Shown here one piece after another: positions 26,635 through 36,813 of a DNA stretch of 64,000 nt. Numbering within the stretch: the stretch's first letter is position 1; each line of letters opens with the position of its first letter. The position numbers were made by a program, and so were the translations under genes. The notes below the pieces were generated by a model. That model saw only the letters and a list, made by a program, of their open reading frames with translations, did not search any database and was not told where the DNA came from. Where the stretch lies: assembly GCA_027943245.1 (NCBI GenBank), contig JANDJZ010000078.1:61769-125768 (forward strand), written 5' to 3'. Source of the DNA: Acanthamoeba sp. SK_2022b (lineage: Eukaryota > Discosea > Longamoebia > Acanthamoebidae).

Positions 26635-27940
26635 ATGGACAAGGACACACCCGCACCCTCTACCCATAAGCGAAAGCATGGAGACGAGCAGGAAGGCACC
26701 CGCACCTCAAAAACCACCCACCCCAAGTCCAAATGTAACCCCCCCCAAATCACCAAAAAATTACCTCTCCCCCCAATTAACAAGAAAAAACCCACCCCAC
26801 CGCCCAGCCCAATGACCAAACAAGAGACTCATTGCAACCGAAACCGATGAGGAGAACACCACCCCCAGACCCAGGCCAGGTCACGAATCGAATCCAACCC
26901 CAGTGCCCCAACCAACCCAAGATCCCGACTGTGGATGGGGCGCCAAATACACACAAGGCTGGGGTCAGGACCTAACCCCTGCTGGGACCAGCACCTACTC
27001 ATCAATTGAAGCCATCATCAACAAAATTCATAACACCACCCCAAGCGAAGACATCGAACAGGAGATCGCCAGCGTCCTCGACTCCTATGTAGAAGCCAAG
27101 AACAAGTCCATCGAGAGGACAATGAAGGTATCAACAATCGAACTGGCAGTCCTCAGAGACGCAGTCGCAAAGGCCAGAGGAGGCGGCACCCCCCAAGAAG
27201 AGGAAGACCCGACAGTCTCAGTTATAGTTGCCGAGAACGTCAAGGAGGACTGGAACGCCGTACGCGCCTTCTTCAACGACATCAGGGGACTCGACCTGGA
27301 GAACACCGTCCTGTTCCCGCAGACGAACAAACGTGCAGCGATCATAGCCTTCGAATCAGAAGAACACCACACCTGCGCCCTCGACAAGATCCGCAACTCC
27401 GGGAAGGAATGGCACATTGTCTCCTCCATCCCCTCACTAAAACAATCCGACTGTGCCCTCGACACCCCCCACACGGCTTACATCTACGCCCCAGACCTCC
27501 CGCTAGAAGCCCTCGAGACAATCTCCCCCTCCATCAAATCGGCTAAAACAACAAACGGGTCCATCACAGTCTCGTTCTACAGGGCAGAAGACTCCGCCGC
27601 GTTCATCGCACTCCGCTCCATCGAGACTCCCTTGGGACTGGCGAACATCTCCGACTCCTACATCGGGAAGACAGAATTCAAGCTGCGCCTGAAAGGCACC
27701 CCAAAGAAGTGGCGCTCCTCCAACCTCCATAACTTCCTCAAGTCCCAAGGAGTCATCTTCAAGGAGGCGGAAATCGCGAGAAGCCCATCGGACGGACAGA
27801 ATCTCTCCTACAGCTGGATCAAGTTTGACTCCGCCAAAGACATGGTTGAAGCCTCAAACAAGACCCTGATCACCATAACAGGAGAGAGACTAACGTGGGA
27901 AGAAACCCAACACCCACAATCCCACCAAACCCTCTCCTGA
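26635..27940 (+). pseudogene. Retrotransposon ORF1 (probable nucleic-acid-binding protein), one frameshift
   Basis: The ATG at 26635 opens a Lys/Pro/Thr-rich basic N-terminus. Between about 26818 and 26850 the reading frame changes, and the remainder (GWGAKYTQGWGQ and on) is open in another frame to TGA 27938-27940. The C-terminal body has two segments that look like RRM-type beta-alpha-beta folds: the region around SVIVAENVKEDWNAVRAFFN with AAIIAFESEEHH, and later GTPKKWRSSNLHNFLKSQGV. This would fit the RNA-binding ORF1 proteins of LINEs. There is no evident zinc knuckle in ORF1. Whether the frame change is a mutation or a translated frameshift is unknown. It overlaps the start of ORF2. Confidence 0.7.
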
Positions 27941-30900
27941 CGGTCAGCACCTTAAACGTACAAGGGGGCCTTTCCCAAAAAATGGACCACATCATACACC
28001 ACTTCAATAAAAAACAACTCGACATACTCATCCTCACAGAAACCAAGACCTTCCATGAAGAATGGACCAGAATCACCCTGTACGGCTTTACTGTCACTCA
28101 CAACGCCCCCTCAATTACCCAAAAAACAAGACAAGGAGGGTTAGCAGCACTATACCGCAACAACATCGCACACCTCATCACAACGGAACAGCTAAACCAA
28201 ACCCACCACCAACACCTTCTCCACATCTCATTCAGGGCCAACAACACCCCTGCCATGCATATAATAGGAGTCTACGCACCTCACAAAAACAGAAACTTCT
28301 TCAACAACACAGTCCTCCCTATCACAAAGAAGCTAACGGAGTCAAACCCAACTATACTAATAGGCGACTTCAACGCGTGCGCACACAAGATAGACAAGAA
28401 GAACCCAAAAGGCTACATCAGTCCACACTTAATAAACCTAATGGAAACGTGCGCGCTAAAAGATGCCTTCCAAACACTCCACCCAACAAAACAGACCTTC
28501 TCCTGGACCAGAGTTGAAAAGAACGGCAGTATCCAAGCTACTAGGATAGACACTGCACTAATATCACACCGCATAACCCCGATCAACGCCTCATACTCAC
28601 CCACACTGGTTGACACAGACCACCTAGCCTTCACATGCAGCTGGAGAAGAAACAACTACAACCCCTTCACCCCAGTGACTTACCGCAGAGCATTCAAAAG
28701 CAGACTTACCCAAGAAGAGGCTATACTCTTCAATGAACGGATCAGCAACTGTACCTACACTGACATCAGAGACAGAATCGCAACAGCGGCGGCCGCCACC
28801 ATCCCAACCCCCCCTCCTAACAAAGCACGTAAACTAAACAAAGAAACTGCAAAACTAGTAAAAAAGTATGGCAAGCTCACGCGAAGCATCCACAGACTAT
28901 TAGCCACAGGCTCCCTCAAGCCAAAAGAAAGAGCACTTTTCTCAAGTAACGACAACAACGAATGGCTCACCAAAGCAAAAGCCTTACAGAAATCACTCCG
29001 TAGACAGATGCGCAAAGCAATCCGCTCGCAAAATAAAATAAAAATAAACACAAACGTCATGAGACAGCGCAGAGATGCCAACCTCACTAACCAACTCCAC
29101 TTCAAGAGACTTAAATCACACCTACACCCAAGAACCAACTCCCTACCACTAAACGTGCTAAATGAGCACCACGAACTGGTTACAGACCCGAAGGTAATCA
29201 AAGATGTAACCCGCACCTTCTGGTGTAGCTTGTTCACAAAAGGCCCTGCCCCGACAACCCCTATCCTGAACTGTTACACTAAAGAACGCCCACGCCTTAC
29301 CATTAAAGATAATGAACAGATAACCAGACCCATCACACTGCAAGAACTAAATGACACCCTCACAAAGATAAAAACAGATTCAGCCCCAGGCCCAGATGAA
29401 ATCAACAACGCAATGCTCAAAGCCCTCAATGACAGAAACCGAGCAGATCTCCTCTCGTTCCTTAACTCAGCAATGACTGACCCTACACTCCCGGACAACC
29501 TAAACAGCGCAAAAATCTGGACCATCCACAAGAGAAACGACAAAGCAAACCTAAACAACTACCGACCCATAGCACTCTGTAAACGCCTCTACGAAGCAGT
29601 AGAACGGCGCAACATTCTCTCCAAAGCCCAAGCAGCCTTTTGAAAAGGGAGGTCTACCCAACTACACATAATCACCCTCCACAACCTGATCAAGGAAGCC
29701 CTCACACTGAACCGCCCACTCTTTGCACTCTTTGTCGACCTGGAAAAAGCATATGACTCCCTGCCACACAGAGCCATAACACTTACCCTCCGCTACTACA
29801 GCGCCTCCCCAACTCTCCAAGAACTAATAAACAAATTGTACGACAATGCAAACACCACGGTGTGCACCCGCTACAGTGACACAGCCTCCTTCCCAACGGA
29901 CAAAGGGGTAAAACAAGGAGACCCTCTATCCCCTCTCCTCTGGAACCTGTTCATCAACCCAGTAGTAGAACAGCTTCTACACACCCGCTCTGCTCACTCA
30001 ACATCGCAAGGGGAAAAAATTGGCAACACGGCCTTCGCAGACGACCTCACCTTACTCAGCAGCTCTGGCGCCGACCTAGCCAAATCGCTGGCACTCTTCC
30101 AAAACTTCTGCAACTACCACAGACTCCAAATCAGCCCCAGTAAGTCCATCATTGCAACCACCTCACTAGAAACCCTGTCCCTAGCAGTAGACACCCCAAC
30201 AGGACCCCAACTCATACCCAACCTAGACAAGAACAAAAGCGTCAAATACCTAGGCGCCCATATCCGGTTTGACCGACGCAAACCCGACGAGCACTCCCTC
30301 ACAAAGGAGTTCAAAAAGAAAGCAAACTTCATCTCATCAAAAAGGATGAGCGCAGAAGCCAAAGCACACTTCCTGAACACATATGCCTTCCCAACCATCC
30401 TCTACGACACCCCGTCTCGTCCCCTCACTAAAAAAGCAGCAAACAATATAGACTGCGCAGCATGCAGAGTTATAATAAACGAACTGCACATCCGCAGCTG
30501 GTATGACAAAAACATTATGTACGGCCCAGACGGGACGGGCCTCTCACTCACTGAATTGGGCACAGCCCAACGATGGGCTGCCCTATCCACCCTAACCTCC
30601 ATTTTCAACGGACCGGACTCACTAGCGCAGATCACAACAGCAAACAACCTAGCACTCTACCAAGACAAATCGCCAGACTTCCCCTTCCACAGCAAACCAA
30701 CTTTGCGCCGTAACCTCCCCACCATAGCCGCCTTTATAGCAGCAGCTAAAGAATGCGAGGTCCAAGTAATTTTCCCACACTTAGCACACCCAAACAACAC
30801 CCACACACAACCAACCCAACCCCCACCGATCCCGCCCACACCCCACACGCTAGACGTCTTCACCGATGGGTCCTTGAAAAATAGAGCAGCGGGTAGTGGT

Positions 30901-32066
30901 GTGGTCTTTCACTCCCACCCAAAGCCAATCATACTAACCCTCAGAACCCCTAGGGAACAATCAAATAATAATGCTGAGCTACACAGTATAGAAATTGCCC
31001 TGAAACACACGCCACATGGCACCCCAGAAATCAGGATCTTTACGGACAGCCAATACGCCATAAAGACGGTACAAAACTGCCTAAAAGACTCCCCGGACAT
31101 ACACCACCTCACCCCAAATAGAGAGACCATCCTCAACATACGCAACCTAGCTGGCAAACACAACAAAATCACCCTCCACCACATCTACAGCCACGTCACC
31201 AAGAAGCTCCACACTGATCCCAACAAATGGCAACCAAAGATCGAGGCGCAAAAAACAAACCTCCCCCTACACTACCCCACCACCTGCAAACTTAACGACC
31301 TAGCTGATGAGGCAGCAAGAAAAGGCGCAGACCTCCCGCCACCCCCCTCAGCCTACGCCCGAGAAAGGGTGATCGTCCAAGACACTTCTCCTCCTCCCCA
31401 ATCCCCAGATGGATCCTCCTACGCAAATGGAAGGACCAATGGGACAGACCCCCCCCAGGAACCCCCAAGCGAAAAGCCCTAGCCAGCCACCCTGACACAG
31501 CCCTATACGGTTTCTTACTTAGAGCCACTAAAAATCTCCTCCCCCTGCGAGCCAACCTTCACCAATCCTCCTCTAACCCAGTGCACGCAACCCCCACCTG
31601 CATCTGGTGTGAGCACAACAACCAGGGACACAAACTGGAAGACCTGGACCATGTCCTAGCCTCCTGCCCAGCACATGAAACTACACGACGTGAAGCGCAA
31701 ACGTCTCTAAACACCATCGCGAAGAAACTGGACTCGATCCCCCTTATCCACACCGCCTCAGCTACAGACTGGCTGGGCGTACAACAAACCCCAAAAGGAC
31801 GCTCCAACAGCCACTACAAGACCTTCCGCGCCATCCAGGCCACACTCCTCGCCACAAGCCACCACATCTGGATCGATCGGTGCCTCTACCTGAATGCCTT
31901 GGGCCTCACATGCTCTGCGCAGTGCAAGACAGCCCCTCCCGCCCCAGCAACAGCTGGGGTCGGAAAGGCTAGCGCATCGACAGGTGCAGGGACCCACGAC
32001 GCCGTCCAGGACCACCGCCGACCGAACCCAGCCCGACCAACCGATGATGCGACACTAGATGACTGA
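27895..32066 (+). pseudogene. Retrotransposon ORF2: endonuclease, reverse transcriptase, RNase H, zinc knuckle (disrupted)
   Basis: The frame opens at about 27895, overlapping the end of ORF1, with no ATG before the endonuclease domain. Endonuclease motifs are LTVSTLNVQGG, ILTETK, IGDFNA and a terminal DTDHLAF. The reverse transcriptase has PGPDEINNAMLKAL, NNYRPIALC, a FVDLEKAYDSL motif and the catalytic FADD at about 30040. The RNase H domain has FTDGS (about 30860), NAELHSIE, FTDSQYAI and a terminal LADEAARK. An in-frame TGA at 29641-29643 sits just before KGRS in the reverse transcriptase. A frameshift between about 31372 and 31405 separates RNase H from the last part, which carries a CX2C...H...C zinc knuckle (CIWCEHNN to LASCPAH). 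Domain order fits I- or Tad-like LINEs, but the clade is not assigned. Confidence 0.9.
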
Positions 32067-32165
32067 CCACGACAAGCCAACACAGCCAACACACCAACCC
32101 CGACCTTCACCGAGACCGCGGACCCGACCGACCAACCCGACCATCCTCCCTGGGCGCACTCTTTT

Positions 32166-32191
32166 CCCCTCTCAAGCTGAGAGGGGTTTTT
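32166..32191 (+). other. Stem-loop and T-run in the retrotransposon 3' UTR
   Basis: A perfect 9-bp stem (CCCCTCTCA paired with TGAGAGGGG) with a 3-nt loop is followed by five T. A second, weaker hairpin lies at about 32243-32260. LINE 3' UTR stem-loops are often what the reverse transcriptase recognises. That role here is inference. Confidence 0.6.
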
Positions 32192-32301
32192 AACGAGGCG
32201 CCCCACCGACACAGACGCCGCACAAGCAAAGACGAAAACTTTCCCCTCCTGCGGGAGGGACGGTGACCAGCTCCCAGCCAAATCCAAGGACCAGAGTGAG
32301 A

Positions 32302-32367
32302 AAGCTGCGCCAGGCGGTGTTAGTACTGGGGTGGGCGACCACCCGGGAATCCACCGTGCCGTATCCT
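32302..32367 (+). rRNA. 5S rRNA gene, 3' fragment (nt 54-119)
   Basis: The 66 nt from AAGCTGCGCC to the terminal GTATCCT are identical to nt 54-119 of the complete 5S gene at 35091-35209, and a TTTT Pol III terminator follows. The fragment keeps the box C part of the internal promoter but lacks the start of box A and the whole 5' half. It is the downstream half of the gene split by the retrotransposon. Confidence 0.93.
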
Positions 32368-32472
32368 TTTGCTGCCTCTTCTTTGCCTTGTGCTGTCTGT
32401 GTATGAGGTGGTCATTGATGTCCTAGTGCCACAGTTGTGTTCTTGTCTTTTTGATCATCTACAATACCACTG
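32302..32472. repeat. Inverted repeat arm A (5S 3' half plus 105 bp of 3' flank)
   Basis: Matches the reverse complement of 34986-35156 without a difference that I can see, up to the word ACCACTGG. Beyond that only patchy similarity remains. The arm holds 5S nt 54-119 and about 105 bp of its downstream flank. Confidence 0.92.
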
Positions 32473-34985
32473 GTCCACAAGTGTGGAAGAACATGCCAAC
32501 CAATATGGAGGTACCTATGTGGACAACTCCAGGTAGTGAGGTGGTCTTGGGCGTATGTGGGCCTTTGGGTGCAGTTTCAATGCCTCCACTGATCACAAAG
32601 CATGGAAATGCAGGTATGAGACACCAGGATCTGCAAGCTTTGTAGTTTGTAGGTCAGCCACCTGGTTTAAAGTGTGGCAAGCAGCTGATCTTGTAGTAGT
32701 TGGAGGCCTTTTCAAAGGCTTTCAACCCAACGCACATCAAGCTCAAATCCATGGTAATGTGATAAGCACAAACATACCAAATGCATCAGTGTCCTCACAG
32801 TTAACCTGCTCATCAGCATTGAGAAGATGTATTATGAAAGGCTTGATAGTAACAAAGCCTCCCACAACAATGCTTTGCAACAAATAACAAACTCCTGCAA
32901 CAAGCACAACACCATCGACAGATGAGCCATGGACCAAATGGACATCAGTATAATCAATGGGCGGTGTCTTAAATTGGTAATGACCCAATGCACACCAGGT
33001 GATGTTATGGTGGATGTTGCAATTAATATGGCATACAAATCACATGAACCAATTCACATCAGTTACAAGGCAAACGTATGTAACATTGAAATGTACAATT
33101 CAATATACAACATATGGCACAAATGCACATCAGTTTGATAAGGGTTACATAAATGTACAAAATAGGTAGACTTATGTACAATAACACAAACAACAGATTT
33201 TCTGAAAGTGATATCTGAACCTGATGTGCATCAGGACATACCTAGCTCTGCATCACTGAGGCTGAGCAGTTGGGATGCGCTCACATGCTGCTGCTCCATG
33301 TGGCCACAGTCAAAAGGTGTCACTTTGGGTGCAATGTGCTTCATCTGCCTCCACTTCTCCACCAGATCCTCATGACTTCACATTGCTTTCTTGCCCTCTT
33401 GCAAGGGGTGACCCGGGCAACCTCCTCCTCTTCTTCTTCCTTCTCCTCCTCCTCAGCTTGCAGCACCACCTTGCCTCTCCTCCAATTCACCATCCATGTG
33501 CAGCAGCTCTGGCAACTGACTGGTCTCCTTGCCCTTGCCTCCAACTGTGTCTGGGCTTCCTGGTCCTTCCTCAGTGGTCTCCTGCTCCACCTGCTGCATC
33601 TTGTTCTCCATGGGCTCCCCTACAGAACCAGACCAATGCACATAAGGTTCACCTACAACAAAGTAAGGATTGGCTTGAAGGGGGGGGGTTGTCCACAAAA
33701 AAGAGGGTATATAAAGAACAGGATCACTGAAAATTTTCAGTGACCATATCCTGGAACTGATGTGCATTGGGTTTTCTCTTGCTTTCATCCATTTATGATT
33801 GAATAGTTTGTCAATCACCACATTTCAATCCCAATGCACATCAGGTTTTTGTCAAGTTTTCATGAAGATCCTATCCTCTTCTTATCATTTTACAATGTTG
33901 CTTGCTCTATTTCATTTTTGGTGCTAACAATATTTTTGCTACATGGGCATTGGTTCTGAAACAGTTTTTTTTAATTGGGCTACCCTGTGTTTAACAAACT
34001 CAATTTCACCCAATGGTGTCCACTCTCTGACTATTGCTTAATATTCATAGTCTTCTGATAACAGCCAGGCTCAACTTGCACTTGGTGCTTGCATCACTAT
34101 ATCCATCTCCCAGTCTTTTAGCACTGGTCATCACTCTCCACAACCTCACCAATTTCAAACAGCTGAACAAAGGCAATCAACAAAATGGTGGTACCTATTG
34201 TGCTCCACACATCATACATCTGTTGTTTCTTCGCCTTGCTGCAAGGCTGGATGTCTAACACTCCTTCAAGCTTCAAATGCAGAAGCTTCATCCACCCTCT
34301 ATGCAGGTCTCACTGAGTCACAGTGGAAGCTGAAGGTTGGTTATAATGTTTGCATTACTGCATTTTTAAAAGTGGCACTCCTCACTACCCTGTCAAGTTT
34401 ACTTCTTTATTCATATACCCATCCGCTTCTCTCACATGCCATCTCTTGCCCCCCCCCCCACAGGTGCATGGTTTCAGATGTGGTGGAAAATTTCCTGTCC
34501 ACAACTCTGCTGGCCACGTTATCACACCCCCAACTCACACTTGTGGCTAACTTCATTTTTTGAGATTGTGGGTGACAGACTTCCTGATGGTGACATCCAC
34601 CTGCCCATCTTGCTTACATGGCACCAAGTCGTGCCAATCCTCACTCATCCACTGTTGCATCACATGGCTGACATTGAGTGTTTGCAGAAGGGACAAAGTT
34701 CACCAGCAATGACCATGGGTTGTGTGGCTGCTTTGCAACCTGATGTACATTGTGTGCAGCAGCATGGCACCCTTGAAATGCCTTGATAGCTCCTTTCTGT
34801 GCTAGTAGCTCAATGGGTATTGAGGCCCTTCTGTCCCTTCTACTAGTCTGGTCTAGGCAGGGTGTGCATGTCTGGATGGTATAGTAGACCACCCCCTATT
34901 TGTGTATCTTCCTTTTGCATACACATAAATGATGATATATCAGGATCAATGCCTGTGGCACCAAACTGTTCATCCACACCTGATC
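32473..34985. other. 2.5-kb lower-GC insert between inverted 5S repeats
   Basis: By eye this is clearly richer in A and T than the flanking genes and has no intact long open frame. Short frames such as the minus-strand stretch near 34641-34892 (ELLAQKGAIKAFQGC) and one near 33453-33821 (NPYFVVGEPYVHWSGSV) look like decayed coding sequence, but I cannot name the family. It contains about ten copies of a motif close to CCAATGCACATCAGG in both orientations, and a perfect 20-bp palindrome at 33724-33743. It may be an old transposon relic or a 5S spacer. Confidence 0.5.
33724..33743. repeat. Perfect 20-bp palindrome
   Basis: TCACTGAAAATTTTCAGTGA reads the same on both strands. It lies in the low-GC insert just before one of the recurring TGATGTGCATTGG words. 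Confidence 0.85.
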
Positions 34986-35261
34986 CAGTGGTATTGTAGA
35001 TGATCAAAAAGACAAGAACACAACTGTGGCACTAGGACATCAATGACCACCTCATACACAGACAGCACAAGGCAAAGAAGAGGCAGCAAAAGGATACGGC
35101 ACGGTGGATTCCCGGGTGGTCGCCCACCCCAGTACTAACACCGCCTGGCGCAGCTTAACTTCGCTGTTCGGATGGGAAGCGGTGCTTTCTGCGCAGTATG
35201 GCCGTATCCAACAGCACTCGACATCTGTTGCAGCCTCAATGTCATCCTTTGTTTGAGGAAA
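34986..35261. repeat. Inverted repeat arm B (complete 5S unit)
   Basis: The reverse complement of this stretch equals the arm on the other side of the insert: 3' flank and 5S 3' half (32302-32472), then 5S 5' half and 5' flank (26330-26416). Only the 18 nt lost at the retrotransposon junction are unique to this arm. It therefore preserves the pre-insertion state of the locus. Confidence 0.92.
35091..35209 (-). rRNA. 5S ribosomal RNA, complete
   Basis: A 119-nt gene on the minus strand, from GGATACGGCC (35209) to CCGTATCCT (35091), whose ends pair to form helix I. It carries the usual 5S elements: the CATCCGAACAGCGAAG segment, the box A region AAGCTGCGCCAGG and the box C region GGGTGGGCGACCACC. 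Four T follow the 3' end as a Pol III terminator. From memory the sequence agrees with Acanthamoeba 5S rRNA. It is a single gene, not a tandem array, in this window. Confidence 0.97.
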
Positions 35262-35787
35262 GGCGTACAATGAGCGGCCGACACCCAACAGCTTTCGTCA
35301 CAACCCTCAGCACCAATCCAATAAATGGGTTGATGATTTCATGTCCACGAGGCAGCCAGAGCTCCTCACACTGAGTTGGTTTTCTTTCTAACTTTATTCT
35401 TCTGTTGGTTCAGCAAACGCTGTAACTTCCCGTAATGTACATGTGAAGAAGGGCATTGAAGATGTGCACAGGAGAACATGAACAGCACTCTAATCCGCAG
35501 AAATTATATCTCCGGTTCATAGTCTACATCACTTAAAGTGGTGGCCTGCTCGTCCCTCCATTCCGAGGGGCTGAGCGGTTCCCCTCAAACCCAACAAGAA
35601 ACGGTTTCTTCTGCCCAACCAACATGAGTCCTGTATTTCTACCAAATGAAGAAAAAGGGATGATCGTGAAATGCGGGTGTCTATTGTGTGGCTGGCGTAC
35701 AGTCATCAAATATTGATGTAAAGGTAGACAGGAGCAGAAGTAACGGTGGCAAAGAGAGAAGAGGGGGAGAGGAGGCTGGGGCTTGAC
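35262..35787. other. Intergenic region 5' of 5S and 3' of the CsbD/thymosin gene
   Basis: About 0.5 kb with no recognised gene. It contains the upstream flank of the minus-strand 5S gene and the 3' UTR of the next minus-strand gene. A CCTC/GAGG inverted pair near 35553-35590 is visible but not diagnostic. Confidence 0.4.
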
Positions 35788-36813
35788 TTAGATCTGGCGG
35801 AGCTCGGCGCCCTGGCGGACCTCGGCGAGGAAACCCTCCTTGTTCCACGTCTTCAGGCTCACATCCTCGCCGATGGCCGGCTTGGCCTTGTCCTGGGTCT
35901 CGACGTGCTTGAGTTCGGCGCCCTGCCTGACCTCATCCAGCAGCTGGGCCTTGTTGAGCTTCTTGGTCTTGGTGAGCGAGGCCGAGCTGAGATCGGGCTT
36001 GGCCTTGTCCTGGGTCTCGACGTGCTTGAGCGAGACCTCGGTGGCGGCGAGGCCGCTACCGATCTGCTTGACCACCTCCTCGCGCTTGGTCTGGGCCGCG
36101 CTCACGCTCTTGAACACGTCGAGCCTGGCGCCAGAGCGGTCGTTGATGAGGTCGTCGCTGACCTGGTTAAGCTTGCGCAGGTCGGCCTGCTTGATTTCCT
36201 TCTTGAGCTCGTCGGCCGTGTTCTTCTTGATGTCCTTGCTGACGTCCTTGTCGCCCAGAGGCACCGAGCGAAGGAGGCCCTTCTCCTCGGGCTCGACGTG
36301 GACAAGCGGCTTCAAGGTCTTCTGTTCGCGGATCTCCTCAAGGAGCGGCGCCTTGTCGAACTGCTTGAGCTTGAACTGGTCTTTGCCAACAAGCTCGGCG
36401 ACGTCGGTCTCAGGAGCGTCGACGTGGTTGAGGTGGGCACGATCGGTGCCGCCGGTGCGCTCGACCTCGGCCATGAGGGCGTGCCTCTTGATGAGCGTGT
36501 CGGCGACAACCTCGCGGCCCTCCTCCTGCTCCTGTCCGACAGTGGCCTGGCCTTCGCGCTTCTGTTCGCGGCCCTGGCGCTCCATGGCCTTGTCGCCCAC
36601 GATGTGGCCGATGGTCTCCTTGACGCCGCCCACGATCTGGTCCTTGTAGCCGCTGGCCACGGTGGCTTCGGCGGCGACGAACTCCCGGGCGTTGGCCACG
36701 CGCTGGTCGGCGAGGATGTTGTCGACGGTCTTATGGGCCTGGTCGAGCGTGGAGTTGACAGTATCGACGAGCTTGTCCTTGAGGTCGGCGAGAGTCTGCT
36801 GGGTCTGTTCCAT
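35788..36813 (-). CDS. CsbD-like domain plus beta-thymosin/WH2 repeats (actobindin-like)
   Basis: A single exon of 341 codons. The first ATG is at 36813 (MEQTQQTLADLKDKLVD); an upstream TTG in frame is not a likely start. Residues 54-90 (GYKDQIVGGVKETIGHIVGD and following) look like a CsbD stress-protein domain. From about residue 115 there are helix-plus-linker repeats like those of beta-thymosins: QLLDEVRQGAELKHVETQDK, a near-copy GFLAEVRQGAELRQI, and SLKHVETQDKAKP, with about three more diverged units upstream. The LKHVET motif resembles the LKHAET actin-binding linker of Acanthamoeba actobindin (known family). It should bind actin monomers. The CsbD part is of unknown function. The protein is highly charged with no membrane segment, and resembles LEA-like stress proteins in composition. 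A CATAAAAC TATA-like word lies about 90 bp upstream. Confidence 0.72.
   Translation of the reverse strand: MEQTQQTLADLKDKLVDTVNSTLDQAHKTVDNILADQRVANAREFVAAEATVASGYKDQIVGGVKETIGHIVGDKAMERQGREQKREGQATVGQEQEEGREVVADTLIKRHALMAEVERTGGTDRAHLNHVDAPETDVAELVGKDQFKLKQFDKAPLLEEIREQKTLKPLVHVEPEEKGLLRSVPLGDKDVSKDIKKNTADELKKEIKQADLRKLNQVSDDLINDRSGARLDVFKSVSAAQTKREEVVKQIGSGLAATEVSLKHVETQDKAKPDLSSASLTKTKKLNKAQLLDEVRQGAELKHVETQDKAKPAIGEDVSLKTWNKEGFLAEVRQGAELRQI

Larger units (their letters stand above)
26417..32301 (+). mobile_element. Non-LTR (LINE) retrotransposon inserted in a 5S rRNA gene
   Basis: The element is about 5.9 kb and lies in the same orientation as the 5S gene it interrupts. It has a 5' UTR, an ORF1, and an ORF2 with AP-endonuclease, reverse transcriptase, RNase H and a C-terminal zinc knuckle. 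A 3' UTR of about 235 bp contains two hairpins. No long terminal repeats and no poly-A tail were seen. The 18 nt between the two 5S fragments (5S nt 36-53) are missing and no target duplication is visible, so insertion came with a target deletion. Coding strands are strikingly rich in A and C, unlike the host genes. 5S-targeting LINEs are known from fish (Mutsu, from memory); the relation to those is untested. One stop and at least one frameshift in ORF2 suggest this copy is dead. Confidence 0.93.

Noticed and set aside
26635..26850. Independent small Lys/Pro-rich gene
   Set aside because: It lies inside the retrotransposon and continues, after a frame change, into ORF1; it is best read as the ORF1 N-terminus.
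32166..32191. Bacterial-type rho-independent terminator
   Set aside because: The shape (stem plus T-run) fits, but the context is a eukaryotic LINE 3' UTR, where a stem-loop for reverse transcription is a better explanation.
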